The translations under genes and the position numbers were made by a program. From Apium graveolens (Eukaryota > Streptophyta > Magnoliopsida > Apiales > Apiaceae), in the NCBI RefSeq assembly GCF_009905375.1, contig NC_133655.1, forward strand, positions 42,074,422-42,138,421: a stretch of 64,000 nt of DNA, read 5' to 3'. The notes under the pieces are model-generated. The model saw nothing but the letters and a program-made list of their open reading frames with translations. It was not told the DNA's origin and ran no database searches. The number at the start of each line of letters is the position of its first letter. Position 1 is the first letter of the stretch. This document shows, in pieces, positions 32,115-43,432 of this stretch.

Positions 32115-35100
32115 TGTGACAACCCAAATCCGGGGTCAAGATTTGGTGTCACTAAACAATCTTTACATAAAATAAAAGAATATTCAATTAACCCCTTGAA
32201 TCCGGATCATTTACAGGTTATGGTATGAAACAAGAATCTAACATTCTACAACTCACAACAACTAGAATACAAGTGCAAATACCTTTGTACTAATGCTCTT
32301 GTCATATTCTTCTAACTTCTTCAACCTCTCGCAGCGGAGATTTTTCTAACTTCTGCTGTCTATCAAAGCTATTCACTTTTATCCTTATCTGTTTCTGGCA
32401 GAAATAAGAGTTTACAAAGCAAGAGTGAGCCAAAAATGCCCAGCAAGTACAAAATTTGAGTTTCAAGCATTAATACCAAAGGAAAAACCTCCGAACAAAG
32501 TCTTAAAACAATTTTAAATAATTCTATTTATTTAAGTGAGTTGAGCGAATAAACATTGGCTGTCACCAGCCTCTAACTATAAATCCAAAAGTTACAAGCG
32601 ATTCCCAAATTCTTCTCCAGAATCAGGGTTTTGTCCGGTTTTGGAATCATAAAACCTTTCGAGAGAGAGAATGTCGTTAATGGCGATCAATAACAAATTA
32701 GACTGGACACTAGTTCGCATCCATATCCTGCTGATCAGTCAGGATACAATGCAGATCTATACCTACCTGCATAGATCCAGTCGGGTCCCCAGGCACCACG
32801 GCCCATCTCAAGGCACCGGTCATGTCCCGGTCCTTAGGATTAAGTAAAACTCAATCCCCAAATATCACTATCCATCCCGTGGAGTATTTTAATATCAAAT
32901 CATTATGAATTCAAAACATCCCAATTCAGGGTTCGCAAATAACCCGAAAGAATGGGTATTTGCTCAAGAGAGCAATCGATAATATAGGAACAAGAATAAA
33001 AGGATCATGCATAATCAGAGTAATTGCAGCGAAATATAAAACATTTAACTATTCTGAACTTAGAATAGGAACGAAGAAATAATTGCAGTATTTTAAAAGA
33101 AAGTTCAGGAATACTTGCCTCGATAAGCTTTAATCACTATTATCGGTTGACTTTGGTTCGATTTGAACATTCGGCTTTACCGTCAAACTACTATCCCATT
33201 TTGGATACGATCCCAACACTCAGGCCCTTCAATTGGAACTTCATTATTCTCGATGTTTAATCACTAGATCATTCCTAGTCCGATGTCGATACTCGGGTTT
33301 TCCGTCTCGGACCTACAGGGTTGAAATACCCTAATTCAGATAATCACTTAAACTCAACATAATACCACTATCACTTCTATCCGTGCGATTTTATAACCCA
33401 ACTTATATTTATATGTATTATTAAAATACACATAACAATTAGGGTTTACATCTTAAAAACTCGGTTTGGTATTTAGTTTCGGAAAATACGTATACTCGTC
33501 ATTTTAAAAAACAGGTAATCGATTATTTATAAATTATTTTGTCTCAATTGCACTTAAGTTCATATAATATAGTTATATATGATTATTCAACGTCTCCGAT
33601 AATTATAGGTTACGTTTCCGTATTTTCGGAATTTATTTCCCGAAAATCGGGCAGCGTTTCCTATGTTTATCGGCCTACCCGTCGAATCAGTTCGACGTCA
33701 ATCACAATCATTCAATCCATAACCAAATTCACCAATCCCAATCACCGATACGAACTCAATTACTAATTATTGTTATTCGTATTTTATCTATAATTTATTT
33801 TTTATTTTCATTTCATAATTAATATCACGAACTAATTTCTTTAATTTATAAACGTAGGACTCAGATAAAAATCATCATCGCCCACCATCGGCTCGCCAAG
33901 GCTCATCGCCGACGGCGATAAAATTTACGGGTTCCCGTTATATCGGGCATCCTACGTAAATTCCACCGGTTAATTATATAATTTTTCGCAAGAAATTTAT
34001 TTTTATTTCACGAATATTTATTCATTTATTTCCCTGCAGAAAATTAATTAATAAATTAATATAAACAAAAATCAATTCGAATTAACAGGAACCAAATAAC
34101 AGGAAGCAATCGAAACCATCCCGCCACCGAAACGCGCAACCACGCACGGGCGGCCGGAAAAACACAGAACCGGCAACAACCAACAGACCCAAATACTATA
34201 CACACACATATGTCGTATATATATATATGCATATATGTCAAGTCAACAAAACGAAACAGAGATGAACAACCGAAAAATGGACAGGAAATAACCAAGGAAA
34301 CGACGGCGAACCGGAGAGCGGCGGCCGGAGAATGGAGTATAAAGGGGGAAACGGGAGAGAGAGGAACAAAAACGGAGAGGGGGAGTGAGGAAAGGGAGAA
34401 AACGAGAGAGATTAAAGACGAGGGGGAGCAGCAGAATTGATCGAGAGGAGGAGAGGCGGCGAGTGAACAGGTGGGGGGTTTTGGTTTATATTTTTTTTTC
34501 TTCTTTTCTTGTTTGTTTTCTTTATTCTTATTTACTCCCATGATTATCCCTGTTTATACCGCAATTTAAGAATGGACCGAGTATTTAATGGGCAAAGTGA
34601 TTCATAATTTTTGAAAATAATTCCTTTATAATCCCAAAATAATTAGGGGTTAATAAAATTAAATGTGCAAGATTTTTAAATCATTTTTATAACGTGCATT
34701 GAACCTGTATTCTTTTCAATTTAACGAACACACGTGCGGTTAAAAAGAAGCCATAAAATTTCTGAAATAATTTTGAAATTCTTTAAATATTCCCAACTTA
34801 ATAAAATAATTTTTTCATGATTTTTGAAGCATTCTGAAATTAAATACTGATTTTATAATTTAATGAAGTCAGAAAATCATTTAAAATTAAATAATTAATA
34901 AAATATTGATTTCTAAATTTTATGAACCCCTAAAAATAATAAATAAAATTGTAGAACAACAAAAATAATTTTAGAAACAATTTTAACATTTATACGAATA
35001 AATATTCAATAAAACCACTGTAAAAATGAATTAAGTTTATACAACTCGATAATTAATTACAAAATAAATCTCCGCATCCAACAAATTACAAATATTAATA

Positions 35101-35793
35101 ATATAGCAACACATAACTGACAGAACCATCACATATTTTATTTGTTCAATAATTCGATAATTATATTGACATATCGAATCCGAAAATAGGTTACTTAGCC
35201 GCTAAGTAACCATATAACGATACAATTTTAATACCCGATTTGGATAATTATCAAAACATATCCTCTTATAAAATACTTTATACAAAAATAAGATAGTAAT
35301 GTCTCGCCTTTTCAGAATATGGATTCTTATCGATATATAAAATGATTAGCGTATCCAAAATTTCACGCTGGGACTCGTACAGGTCAAACCGTACTCCGGA
35401 TCGAGAAAGTCAAAACATGAAAAGTGTTCAGAATTATCAGATTAGGTTAGGATGGAGTTTTCAGAAGAGTTTCGGGTTATAAAAATGCAATAACTATTGA
35501 ATTGGGATGATTTCTTGTTCTAAAAAGTAATTTTTTTTATAATTACGTGAAATAATCATTATTAGTTCTATAAATCCTTATAAAATCATATGATAATCCA
35601 AAAATTACCAGAAAAATACCAAAACACTCTATATTTTATTCTGGATACTTAAAGATTAAAATATCTAAATTTTTATCAGAAATAAATATCAAATATTAAT
35701 ATCAATTATCAAATAATTCACTATAATTCACATAAAATCACATAATATTTATTTAATGATAAAATAAGTACATAATATTTCTCAGACGTTACA
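32115..35793 (-). repeat. Degenerate Gypsy 5' LTR (3.68 kb)
   Basis: In sense orientation starts TGTAACG at 35793 and ends GTCACA at 32115. Partner of 27393-29197 over its upstream 2 kb. It contains a GA/CT-rich tract (34255-34440) and a TA run (34215-34230) that create low-complexity open frames. It abuts the GC-rich block of the truncated Athila-2 LTR at 35794. Confidence 0.82.
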
Positions 35794-36111
35794 ACAGCGC
35801 GGGCGCGATGTCATTTTGAAATCCTAGCACGGCCGCGCACTAACACAGCGCGGGCGCGCCGTCCTTCTGGGAACAACTCAAATTTCATCTTTTTCCTTGC
35901 TACTTCGAGCCGGCTTTCCACGATCTTTTATTCCAACACCACCTTGACACCAAATTAGCACCAAAACAATGCTAATTCACCTGATTACCTAGATAATGCC
36001 TGAAATGCAAAAATACTAGAAAACACATTAAAACACTTAACAACTTGAGTACAAATGCATCAATTCAAAGCTTATTAGAGCATAATAAAGTGTCATAAAT
36101 GCCACTCAACA
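35794..36111 (-). repeat. Athila-2 3' LTR remnant
   Basis: Matches 58385-58700 of the 5' LTR, starting inside the GC-rich block (ACAGCGCGGGCGCG). The other 1.1 kb of this LTR, including the TATA region, is missing at the junction with the degenerate Gypsy. Confidence 0.85.
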
Positions 36112-36148
36112 TACCCCCAAACTTGAATTGATGCTTGTCCTCAAGCAT
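36112..36148 (-). promoter_or_regulatory. Athila-2 3' polypurine tract with RGGA-loop hairpin
   Basis: In sense orientation a 7-bp stem ATGCTTG/CAAGCAT with loop AGGA (36148-36131), then CAATTCAAG and TTTGGGGGTA against the LTR. Same layout as 8770-8807. Confidence 0.8.
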
Positions 36149-36498
36149 AAACAAACTCAAAGAACAAGAAACAAAAATGCAAGAATGCAACTATATGAAT
36201 GCAACGATCCCAATAGAATAACTTAACCACTCAACAAGCAACATATCAACAAATACAGTTACTCGAATAAAGAAATCATACAAATCAACTTACAAACTAG
36301 AGACGTGCGTGTGCATAGATGCTTACAGATATACTATCGCAATTAGATCAATAATCATGACCTACTACTCATCAAGGCAATCACAAGGTTATAAATAAAA
36401 TAAAAGATAGACTCAAAATAACCTTTAACACTTCAATTTTTATATTAGAGTTTTAAACGGATTCATACTTTTATTCAGAATAAAACAACACATATATA
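36149..36498 (-). other. Athila-2 3' non-coding region, distal part
   Basis: AT-rich, no open frame; it aligns loosely with 8808-9149. No further signal seen. Confidence 0.5.
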
Positions 36499-36790
36499 CT
36501 TATTTGATCGTGCAATGAGTGAGGTCCACAAAAGACTTATACAATAGTACCCATGTAGCGAGCGTTAGGTTAGCGGATCCAAGACTATAAAAGCCTTAAG
36601 TCACTAGGCACAAAGTCCCCTAAGAACTTAATAACTCGGTTACTAAAGAGCCCACTCGTGATCAATTATACATAACACTTATTTTTTTTTTTTCATTTTT
36701 TTCAAGAAATTTCTGAACGAGTGCGTTTCGCTCCATCTCATTCAACCCTATACTACTCATATAAATATGATACGACTACTAGCCATTTGA
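36499..36790 (-). other. Conserved non-coding block with covarying hairpin (Athila-2)
   Basis: Counterpart of 9150-9430. In sense orientation the main stem is UGAAUGAG/CUCGUUCA (36744-36737 and 36721-36714), eight pairs including one U-G, around the same 15-nt loop AUGGAGCGAAACGCA. Relative to Athila-1 two pairs changed on both sides (G-C to A-U and A-U to G-C) and one became a wobble. The smaller stem near 36600 also keeps pairing through a G-U. It is embedded in otherwise diverged AT-rich sequence. Confidence 0.7.
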
Positions 36791-37233
36791 CACCTAGCCA
36801 CAACAACTAGCAATGAAATCCAATTTTCTCCAATTTCTAAAAATCCATGTTAATTTATTATTAAGAGAATATCCTAAATTTTAAATATAAACAAGCGATT
36901 ACACCTTGACAAACAAACTAACCATGACTATGATCTAGCACTCTAGCAACCTATAAGACTTAGTGAAATACAATTATCTCTAGCATGCAAATCAATTTAA
37001 TACGACTTAACATCTCTAAACACGACATCACTACACTAGCATCAATATCACAAGTCAACTGGAAAAATTATCTAAAGGATCATGTTATAATGCAAATGCA
37101 TGAAAACTATATGAACAAAATAACATAAAACTATCAAAAAAAACTATATGGCAAAATATGCAACTATATGTACTAAACTATCATGAATATACAACTATAT
37201 GAGACTCACACAAAAACATATTCCTTCAACTTC
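36791..37233 (-). other. Athila-2 3' non-coding region, proximal part
   Basis: AT-rich, no open frame. CTATATG-like repeats near 37110-37200 match those in Athila-1. Confidence 0.5.
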
Positions 37234-37270
37234 TACCCCCAAACTTAAAATATTCACTGTCCTCAGTGAA
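37234..37270 (-). promoter_or_regulatory. Second polypurine/hairpin module (Athila-2)
   Basis: In sense orientation TTCACTG/CAGTGAA with loop AGGA (37270-37253), then TATTTTAAG and TTTGGGGGTAG. It lies 27 bases past the third-ORF stop, matching 9848-9885 in position and layout. Confidence 0.7.
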
Positions 37271-37296
37271 GGTAATAGTAAGGAATTCAGGCATAC

Positions 37297-37619
37297 CTAA
37301 TCAGAATTAGGCTCCTCATCCTCAACAGGTGGAGTGTCAGGTGTGTCGGAAGGTGGATACACGGAATCCTCACCGAAAAATGGCCACTAGATATCAACAC
37401 CGGTGGCTCTAAAAGTTGTCCCCAATGCTTGGGTGAGATCACGTGCGAACCTGCTGTGGATGTCATGCATCGCATCCATCCTCCTCGCCAAATGCCTGTA
37501 TTGTGTCATGCTCATGCCAGCTCCCATATCAGCTCCTTCCTCCTCCTTATGTGCCTGCTGTAATGGCCCTGCCTCACCTCCTAGCTGAGATCTCCATGCA
37601 GTCCTGCTCTCCAGAGTGG
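37297..37619 (-). pseudogene. Athila-2 third ORF, C-terminal part
   Basis: In sense orientation resumes after the Tekay-like insertion and reads residues such as MTQYRHLARRMDAMHDIHSRFARDLTQALGTTFRATGVDI, then an in-frame TAG (37388-37390), WPFFGEDSVYPP and the acidic end, to a stop at 37297-37299. It corresponds to about residues 310-390 of the Athila-1 protein (QYRRLSRRMDAMYETQSRFAQEL), including the conserved helix and acidic tail. The CCCCA next to the insertion is the target duplication. Confidence 0.8.
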
Positions 37620-37624
37620 CCCCA

Positions 37625-40600
37625 TGTAATATCCGGGATATATCGTGTAATTATTTTTGCTATTAAATAAATATTATGTGTGTTCAGTATCTATTCTATG
37701 AATTAATTGTTAAGTGTTATCGGTGTTTGGATATTTAAAAATATTATTAATTGAGTATTATAATTTTTATATATCCAAAATAAAATATAGATAATTGTCA
37801 TATCTTCCTAATTAGTTTTATGTTGATTTATGGATTTATAAGGATCATATGAAATTTACAAAATCTTTTTCCGAGCATTTAAAATCTATTTTATAAAAAC
37901 GGGAACCAACCGACGTCATCCGCTTTTACATTTTTGGAACCCGAAACTCTTCCGAGAACTCCTTCCTAACCTAATTGTAATATTCCGAGCATATTCCATG
38001 TTTCGACTTTTCCGATCCGGCGTACGGTTTGTTCTGCGCGGGTCCCGGCGCAACATTTTCGATACAATATTCGTTTCGGTAAATCAATAAAACCCGTATT
38101 TTCGATAAACGGGAGTTTTTTATTTTTATTAAACTATCCCAATTATCACCTCGTAGTACGTGTAACCAGGCGCTGAGACCAAGACTGCAGTACAAATTGT
38201 ACTGGTTTGGATAAATATCCCGAAAACCGATACCGTTTGGATCAGTTTTTATAAATAAACATACCGTTTTATATCCGGAATGATCCAACGGGATACTAAT
38301 TTTCCGTAATTATAAATAGCCTTTTCCCGTATTTTATTTCGTATCAAAATCATTTGCAGAAAGATAATTATATAATTTACAGAGAAAAATCATATATTCA
38401 TAAATCTTTCTGAGAATCAAACAACTATTTGGAGGTGTTATTGAAATCTGCTCGGGAAGTTCTAGTAACCAAAATGGAGGTTTTGAAGGGTACTATCAGA
38501 TTATACAAGTTTCAGAACTGCAGAATCAAAGGTTGATTTTATATAAATTTATTTATTTTCGAATTATTTTGATTAAAAATATGAATTTTTGTTCTGATGA
38601 TTGTTTGTATGATTTGACGCTTGCATGTTATAGAGCTTGTTTTTCTGATGATTTTCATATGTCATACGTCTGATTTGGAGTTCAATAACATGCTTAAAAG
38701 TGGGTTTAATTTTCGAATTTCAAAATTAGGGTTTATAACCCGTATGAATATGTTCAATTGAAATTTGGGGGTTTTTGATTTAGGGGTTATTAGCCGTTGA
38801 TTTATAGTGGGTTGTGTTCCTTATGAAATTTGCAATCGATTGATATATAGCTCGTTGACAGAGGATTAGTGAATCGAAGGGAGTTGTATTTTGAAGTTTT
38901 CCGATATTCGCCGGAAACCGGCGATGTTCTTGGCCAATTTCCGGCCAAGTCTGGGGTTATTGGTGAATTTTGATTGCAGATATAGATTCCTGGTATTGTG
39001 TAGTATTGATCTGGAGCTTGTGGTGGTGGGAGGATGCCGGAGTCGAGTTCTCCGGCCACCCCCGACGTTTTCCGTTGACTGGACTGCAAAATTGCAGTTT
39101 GGTCCCTGTAGTTTTAAAAACGATACAATTAGGTCCCTGAAGTTTCCAGACTTTGCAAAAAGTGGATTCCTGTTTTAAATGTTTAAAAATCATATTTCCT
39201 ATTAATTTTTATTATAAAATTTATTTTTAATTTCTGAAAATTCTAAAAATTAATATTTGAATTCCGAAAATATTTTTAATTCAGAAATAAATCTGAATTA
39301 ATTAGTTAATTAATTTCAGTTAATTTTTACTTGATTAATTGGTTAATTAATTTGAAAATTAATTGATTAATTGATTTAATTAATTATTAATTGATTTTAG
39401 TTAATTATTTAGTTAGATTTAATTATTTAAAAATGATTTAAAAATTCCGAAAAATAGTTTCGAGTTTTAAAATATTATTCTAAATTCTTTCCAAGGCTCG
39501 ATAATTATTATAAAATTGTTTTGAAGCCAGAATTGGCCAACTGAACCCTGTTTATTAACCCGAAATTGATCCAACGACCCGTTTTAATTCCGAAAAATGT
39601 TTTAAAAATCATTTTAAATACCAGAAAACCTATTTATGACCCAAGACTTCTTTATAAATGATAGGTCATTGATTATGTGATGTATTATGTGTTATACGTG
39701 ACTTGTTGATTGACTATCGGTCTATATATTCGGTGTTTACTTGATTATTGTGTAACTTTCAATCCGTTAATCGGATTTGGGTGAAACGAAGGGTAGATAA
39801 AAGTATGTGTTGAATAGAATTCTATGAGTCGATTATTGATAGATATTTATGATATGTGAGCAGAAGAGGCAAGACGTAGGAAGGGGAAACAGGTAGTTGA
39901 GGAGTAAGACGATTGTGATTGGAAGCGAGTGCTGTGTAGTAAGCTAATACCAGGCAAGTGTTCTGAACTTTCTCGAGATACTGTAATACTTGATAGTCTT
40001 GTTGATATTTCAAGTGCTTTGTGGCACTGAAACCCAAACCCTGATTCCAGTTATTGTTCTTGAGCCATGAACTTTATTCTTTCTAAGCCATTGACTATTG
40101 TATACCCCAAAAATGAACCACAAATCTACGATACTACTCCACAAATACAGACAAACTAAAAGACCAAACACTGAACTGAGTTACTTATATACTCAACCCA
40201 TTGTATCCTATTCTTTGAAAGCTCAAATCTTTGAAACTCTGAAATGTTGATTCCTTTGTTATCCAATTCTTTCATTATCCAGCATCCAAGCTTTGAAATT
40301 ATCTTGTTGATCCATACAAGGATTGAAACCCTTTCATTGTTAAGCACTCACTGTTGTTAATGATTCTGGTTATTGTTTATTATTGTTTATTCTGTTATTA
40401 TGTTGGAATTGGATTGTTTTTATAAAATTATGGACCAGATTCGTGGTCAGACCATATAATGGTCAAGTTAGGCCAATGCGTGCCTTGGATCCAGTAGTTA
40501 GAGCAGTGCTGTGTGATTTGCTCGGGGTTAGTGCGTGATTGATCAGCAGCATAACCTTGGTTTTTAAAATAAAAATATAGTATCCAATTCTAAATCATAA

Positions 40601-41061
40601 TTCATTGTTCACTTAATATCATAACCATGTTCACTTGATGTTCATTATTCTCAGTTTTGTCATTGTGACTTGCTGAGCTAGTTAGCTCATTTGTGCGATA
40701 TTGTTTCTGTTTTTTTCCAGTTAAGAAGGAACCGGTTGGTACCGAGGATCCCCAGTCCAGCGCGAGAGCTAGGGGTTCAGGTTGATTGAGCTGAGCTAAT
40801 AGGCTTCTTTTGGGATAGTTTAAGTCTGTAAAAGTTTGTAATAATGTTTAATACTCAGTTTGATTTTGAATGATTGAGATTTGAACGGTATGTAATATAA
40901 GTAGATGTGTGGCTTGTGTGCATACTTTAACCTGTTGTGATCCGTGGTAGTTGGTAAATAGGGTCACTGCATATTATTATTATCTGAATTAATGTTATAA
41001 GCAGGTTATAAATAAAGTGTGTGGACCCCAAACTTCTGACCCGGGTTTGGAGGGCGCCACA
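37625..41061 (+). repeat. Tekay-like 5' LTR
   Basis: Partner of 46896-50281. TATA box TATAAATA at 38311-38318, about 690 bases in, so most of the LTR (about 2.7 kb) would be R and U5 if transcription starts there. Several open frames on both strands are repeated in both LTRs because the LTRs are copies; I do not call them genes. Confidence 0.93.
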
Positions 41062-41065
41062 GGTT

Positions 41066-41077
41066 TGGTATCAGAGC
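41066..41077 (+). other. Primer binding site (initiator Met-tRNA)
   Basis: Perfect TGGTATCAGAGC, four bases inside the 5' LTR end at 41061. Confidence 0.93.
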
Positions 41078-41260
41078 TACAGGTTATAAGTCACTGACAC
41101 AAGCCTAGGTTGACGGGAATGGGTAGAGGGTTAGGATTAGAAGTAAGGAATAAGAAAGATAGAATGTCGAGAGGTTGAGTGCTTCGGTATATCAGGTATT
41201 AGTGTAATTTGCGTTATGGTTCGAGATTCTTATATTGCGATATGATTTCAGATAGCAGCA

Positions 41261-41779
41261 ATGGCCGACTCTTTTATTCCCGTATCAGCTGATCACTCAG
41301 AGCCTTCAGTTGGAGTGCCGTCTTCGGATTCACGCCCTGTTGTTCCACCAGTGTTGGCTATACTACCTCCACCTGTATTGCAGCTCGTACCACTGCAGGC
41401 TATTCCACCTCCAGGCATGAGGCCACCTGTCAGAGGACCCCCATCAGCTGATTCGAATTCCACTGGGCATTCAGTCGTGAGTGCTCCATTCCAGTCTACA
41501 TTGCCCCCAGTTCCTTATTACCAGTATGAGGCTCTTCTATTGGAGCGTGATTCCTTGTTGGCCCAGATCAGAGAGCTAGAGCATATCATTAGGACTACCG
41601 ATGTTGATCGTGGTGTGAGGGAGCTTCGAGAGGAGATTCACGTGACACGGAGGGTTCTTGATGCTAGGCTACATAAAGCTACACTACCTGGTAGAGGCCT
41701 TGATGCACTGATGGGCTGGGCTACTGAGGTGATGGAGGACTTTGAGAGGCTAGCAGGACCAGAGTTTCCTTGGAGCTGA
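41261..41779 (+). CDS. Extra ORF upstream of gag in Tekay-like element (172 aa)
   Basis: An intact 172-residue frame from ATG at 41261 (AGCAATGGCC, a good plant start context) to TGA at 41777. Residues 1-75 are rich in proline and serine (VPPVLAILPPPVLQLVPLQ, then IPPPGMRPPVRGPPSADS). Residues 88-145 are a probable coiled coil (YEALLLERDSLLAQIRELEHI, RELREEIHVTRRVLDARLH). The C-terminus is WATEVMEDFERLAGPEFPW. No enzyme motif, zinc finger or signal peptide. A homologue with one stop is present in the other Tekay-like copy at 58712-59206, with the same three parts. It lies 184 bases after the primer site and 463 before gag, so it would be the first frame on the genomic RNA. I do not recognise it from standard Tekay descriptions. 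A Gag-associated or regulatory role is a guess. Confidence 0.7.
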   Translation: MADSFIPVSADHSEPSVGVPSSDSRPVVPPVLAILPPPVLQLVPLQAIPPPGMRPPVRGPPSADSNSTGHSVVSAPFQSTLPPVPYYQYEALLLERDSLLAQIRELEHIIRTTDVDRGVRELREEIHVTRRVLDARLHKATLPGRGLDALMGWATEVMEDFERLAGPEFPWS

Positions 41780-42241
41780 GTCAGAGATTCAGAAATGGAG
41801 ATGTTGAGCAGTGTTGTTATGGTTATGTAGTATATACATTAGTGTGTAGTGTGTATCAGTAGACTTTTGAGTTGTATTTATAGACTAGCTATGCTGACTA
41901 GTGAGTAGGTTATAGTACCCCTTTTTGATTTTACTTCCGAAGTGTCTTTACGCTTGTACCACCCTAAACTTTTGATCTATATATATCAGTACCTTTTTCC
42001 TTTCCAGCACTGTCATTTACTTTATTGCACCTGTTTTACCTTACCTTATTTATTGCACCAGTTATACCCCTATGATACCATGTACCCTATTTTCCATAAC
42101 TGTTTAAATTCTGTAAAGAAGCATGCAATTTACTTAGTTACAACTGTTTTCAAAAAGAGATATTTCTGTTTTACAAAACTTTTCTTTTATGCAAAAGATT
42201 GATTCAAAAGCTAAATAAGTTGATTGATTCTTTACAAAAAA
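41780..42241 (+). other. Leader between upstream ORF and gag
   Basis: Non-coding, AT- and pyrimidine-rich. It is clearly related to 59207-59592 of the other copy (shared words such as GATCTATATATATCA, TTATTTATTGCACCAGTTAT and AAGAAGCATGCAATTTACTTA). It may hold packaging, splicing or re-initiation signals; none can be identified by eye. Confidence 0.5.
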
Positions 42242-43432
42242 ATGCCTCCCAGAAGAAATACCCGCACCAACACCCAGAATGAAGAAACCAACAACAATAA
42301 CAACTAAGATGATACAAATCCAAATGTGAACCCAGGACCCATGGACCCAGCAATAGCCCAGATTCTTCAAATCTTGGCCCAACAAACAGTTCACCTGGCA
42401 CAACAACAACAAAGGCAGACCAACCCCCAGGTAACTTTTAAAACTTTTCAGGCAGTAAATCCACCAGAATTCAAGGGTTCCTTAGAGCCAATTGAAGCAA
42501 ATATTTGGCTAAAGGAAATAGAGAAGGCATTTGCCTTAGTGAAAGTAAAGGAAGAACAGAAGGTTGAGTTTGCAAGTCACTATCTGAAGAATGAGGCCAC
42601 ATATTGGTGGGAGATGGTGAAGACATTGGAAGGTACAGATGTTATTACTTGGGAAAGGTTTAAGGAATTGTTTTTAGAAAAGTATTTTCCTCAGTTTGTT
42701 CAGGATTAAATGGAGCTGAAGTTTTTAGAATTAAAGCAAGGGAACATGTTAGTAATAGATTATGAGGGTAAGTTCGAGGAATTGTCAAGGTATGTACCGT
42801 CGTATGTGGATACTGACAGGAAGAAGGCTAAAAGATTCCATCAAGGTTTCAAACCATGGATCAGGGGGAAGGTAGCCATTTTTGAATTGGATACCTATGC
42901 AGGAGTAGTACAGAAGGCTATGATCGCAGAGACAGAGAGTGAGATGTTCCAGAAGGAAAAGGAAAGCAAGAAAAGGAAATTTGAAGGGAGTGAGGGCCAG
43001 TCACAACCAGGGAATTTTCCAAATTTTAAGAAGGGCAAGTTTCAGCCAGGGAGAAACTTTAATATCTGGAGACAGAATGCAGGAGACGGAGGCCAGATCA
43101 ACCGTCCAGTTAATGCAAATCAGTCGAATCAGTTGAGACTAACTTTTCTGGATTGTCAAGTATGTAGGAAGAAGCATGGGGGAGTTTGTAATAAGTTGAA
43201 TGTGGTATGTTTCAAATGCAACCAGAAAGGGCACTATTCGAGGGAGTGCCGGAATCAGCCAGCAAGAGAGTCAGCAAACAAGGATCAGCCTATCCGGAAT
43301 CCAGCAGTAAAGGTTCCAGCCATTGGATTTACGTGCTTTAAATGTGGGAAGCCAGGACATATGGCCTGGGATTGCAAGACACCAGCCCCAGTCAGTAATG
43401 CATTAAGGATTATGGTATCTACCCAAAAGTGA
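42242..43432 (+). pseudogene. Tekay-like gag
   Basis: Starts MPPRRNTRTNTQNEE at 42242. The Gag core is VNPPEFKGSLEPIEANIWLKEIEKAF to LFLEKYFPQF, then YVDTDRKKAKRFHQGFKPWIRGKV. Zinc knuckles: CFKCNQKGHYSREC and CFKCGKPGHMAWDC, both complete, after an incomplete CQVC. Stops at 42305-42307 and 42707-42709 are both TAA where the sister copy (58.7-60.5 kb) has CAA. The frame ends TGA at 43430-43432, where a 1-base shift leads into pol (NEIPRARVF), so gag and pol were probably one frame. Gag would form particles and bind RNA. Confidence 0.88.

Larger units (their letters stand above)
27393..35793 (-). mobile_element. Old degenerate Ty3/Gypsy element with long LTRs
   Basis: Read on the minus strand: 5' LTR 35793-32115 (3.68 kb), Met-type primer site with two changes, 2.9 kb of degenerate internal sequence, polypurine tract, 3' LTR 29197-27393 (truncated). 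The LTRs start TGTAACGTCTGAG in sense orientation. The LTR end (CCCCGGATTTGGGTTGTCACA pattern), primer and hairpin resemble the Tekay-like elements in the window, so a chromovirus of that group is likely. Both outer ends lie next to broken elements, and no target duplication can be found. Confidence 0.82.

Noticed and set aside
34056..34541. 161-codon minus-strand frame in the long LTR
   Set aside because: It is made of a CT-rich low-complexity tract, and the partner LTR carries a deletion through it.
27393..35793. Calling the long-LTR element a LARD (non-coding large retrotransposon derivative)
   Set aside because: Traces of reverse transcriptase (VIVFIDNIL and GKKKNGGMKLRIDY) show a decayed coding element, not one built without coding sequence.
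38802..39089. Minus-strand 95-codon frame with a near-identical partner at 48067-48354, and similar plus-strand pairs in the same LTRs
   Set aside because: The pair exists because the two LTRs are copies of each other. Conservation is therefore trivial, and there is no known domain.
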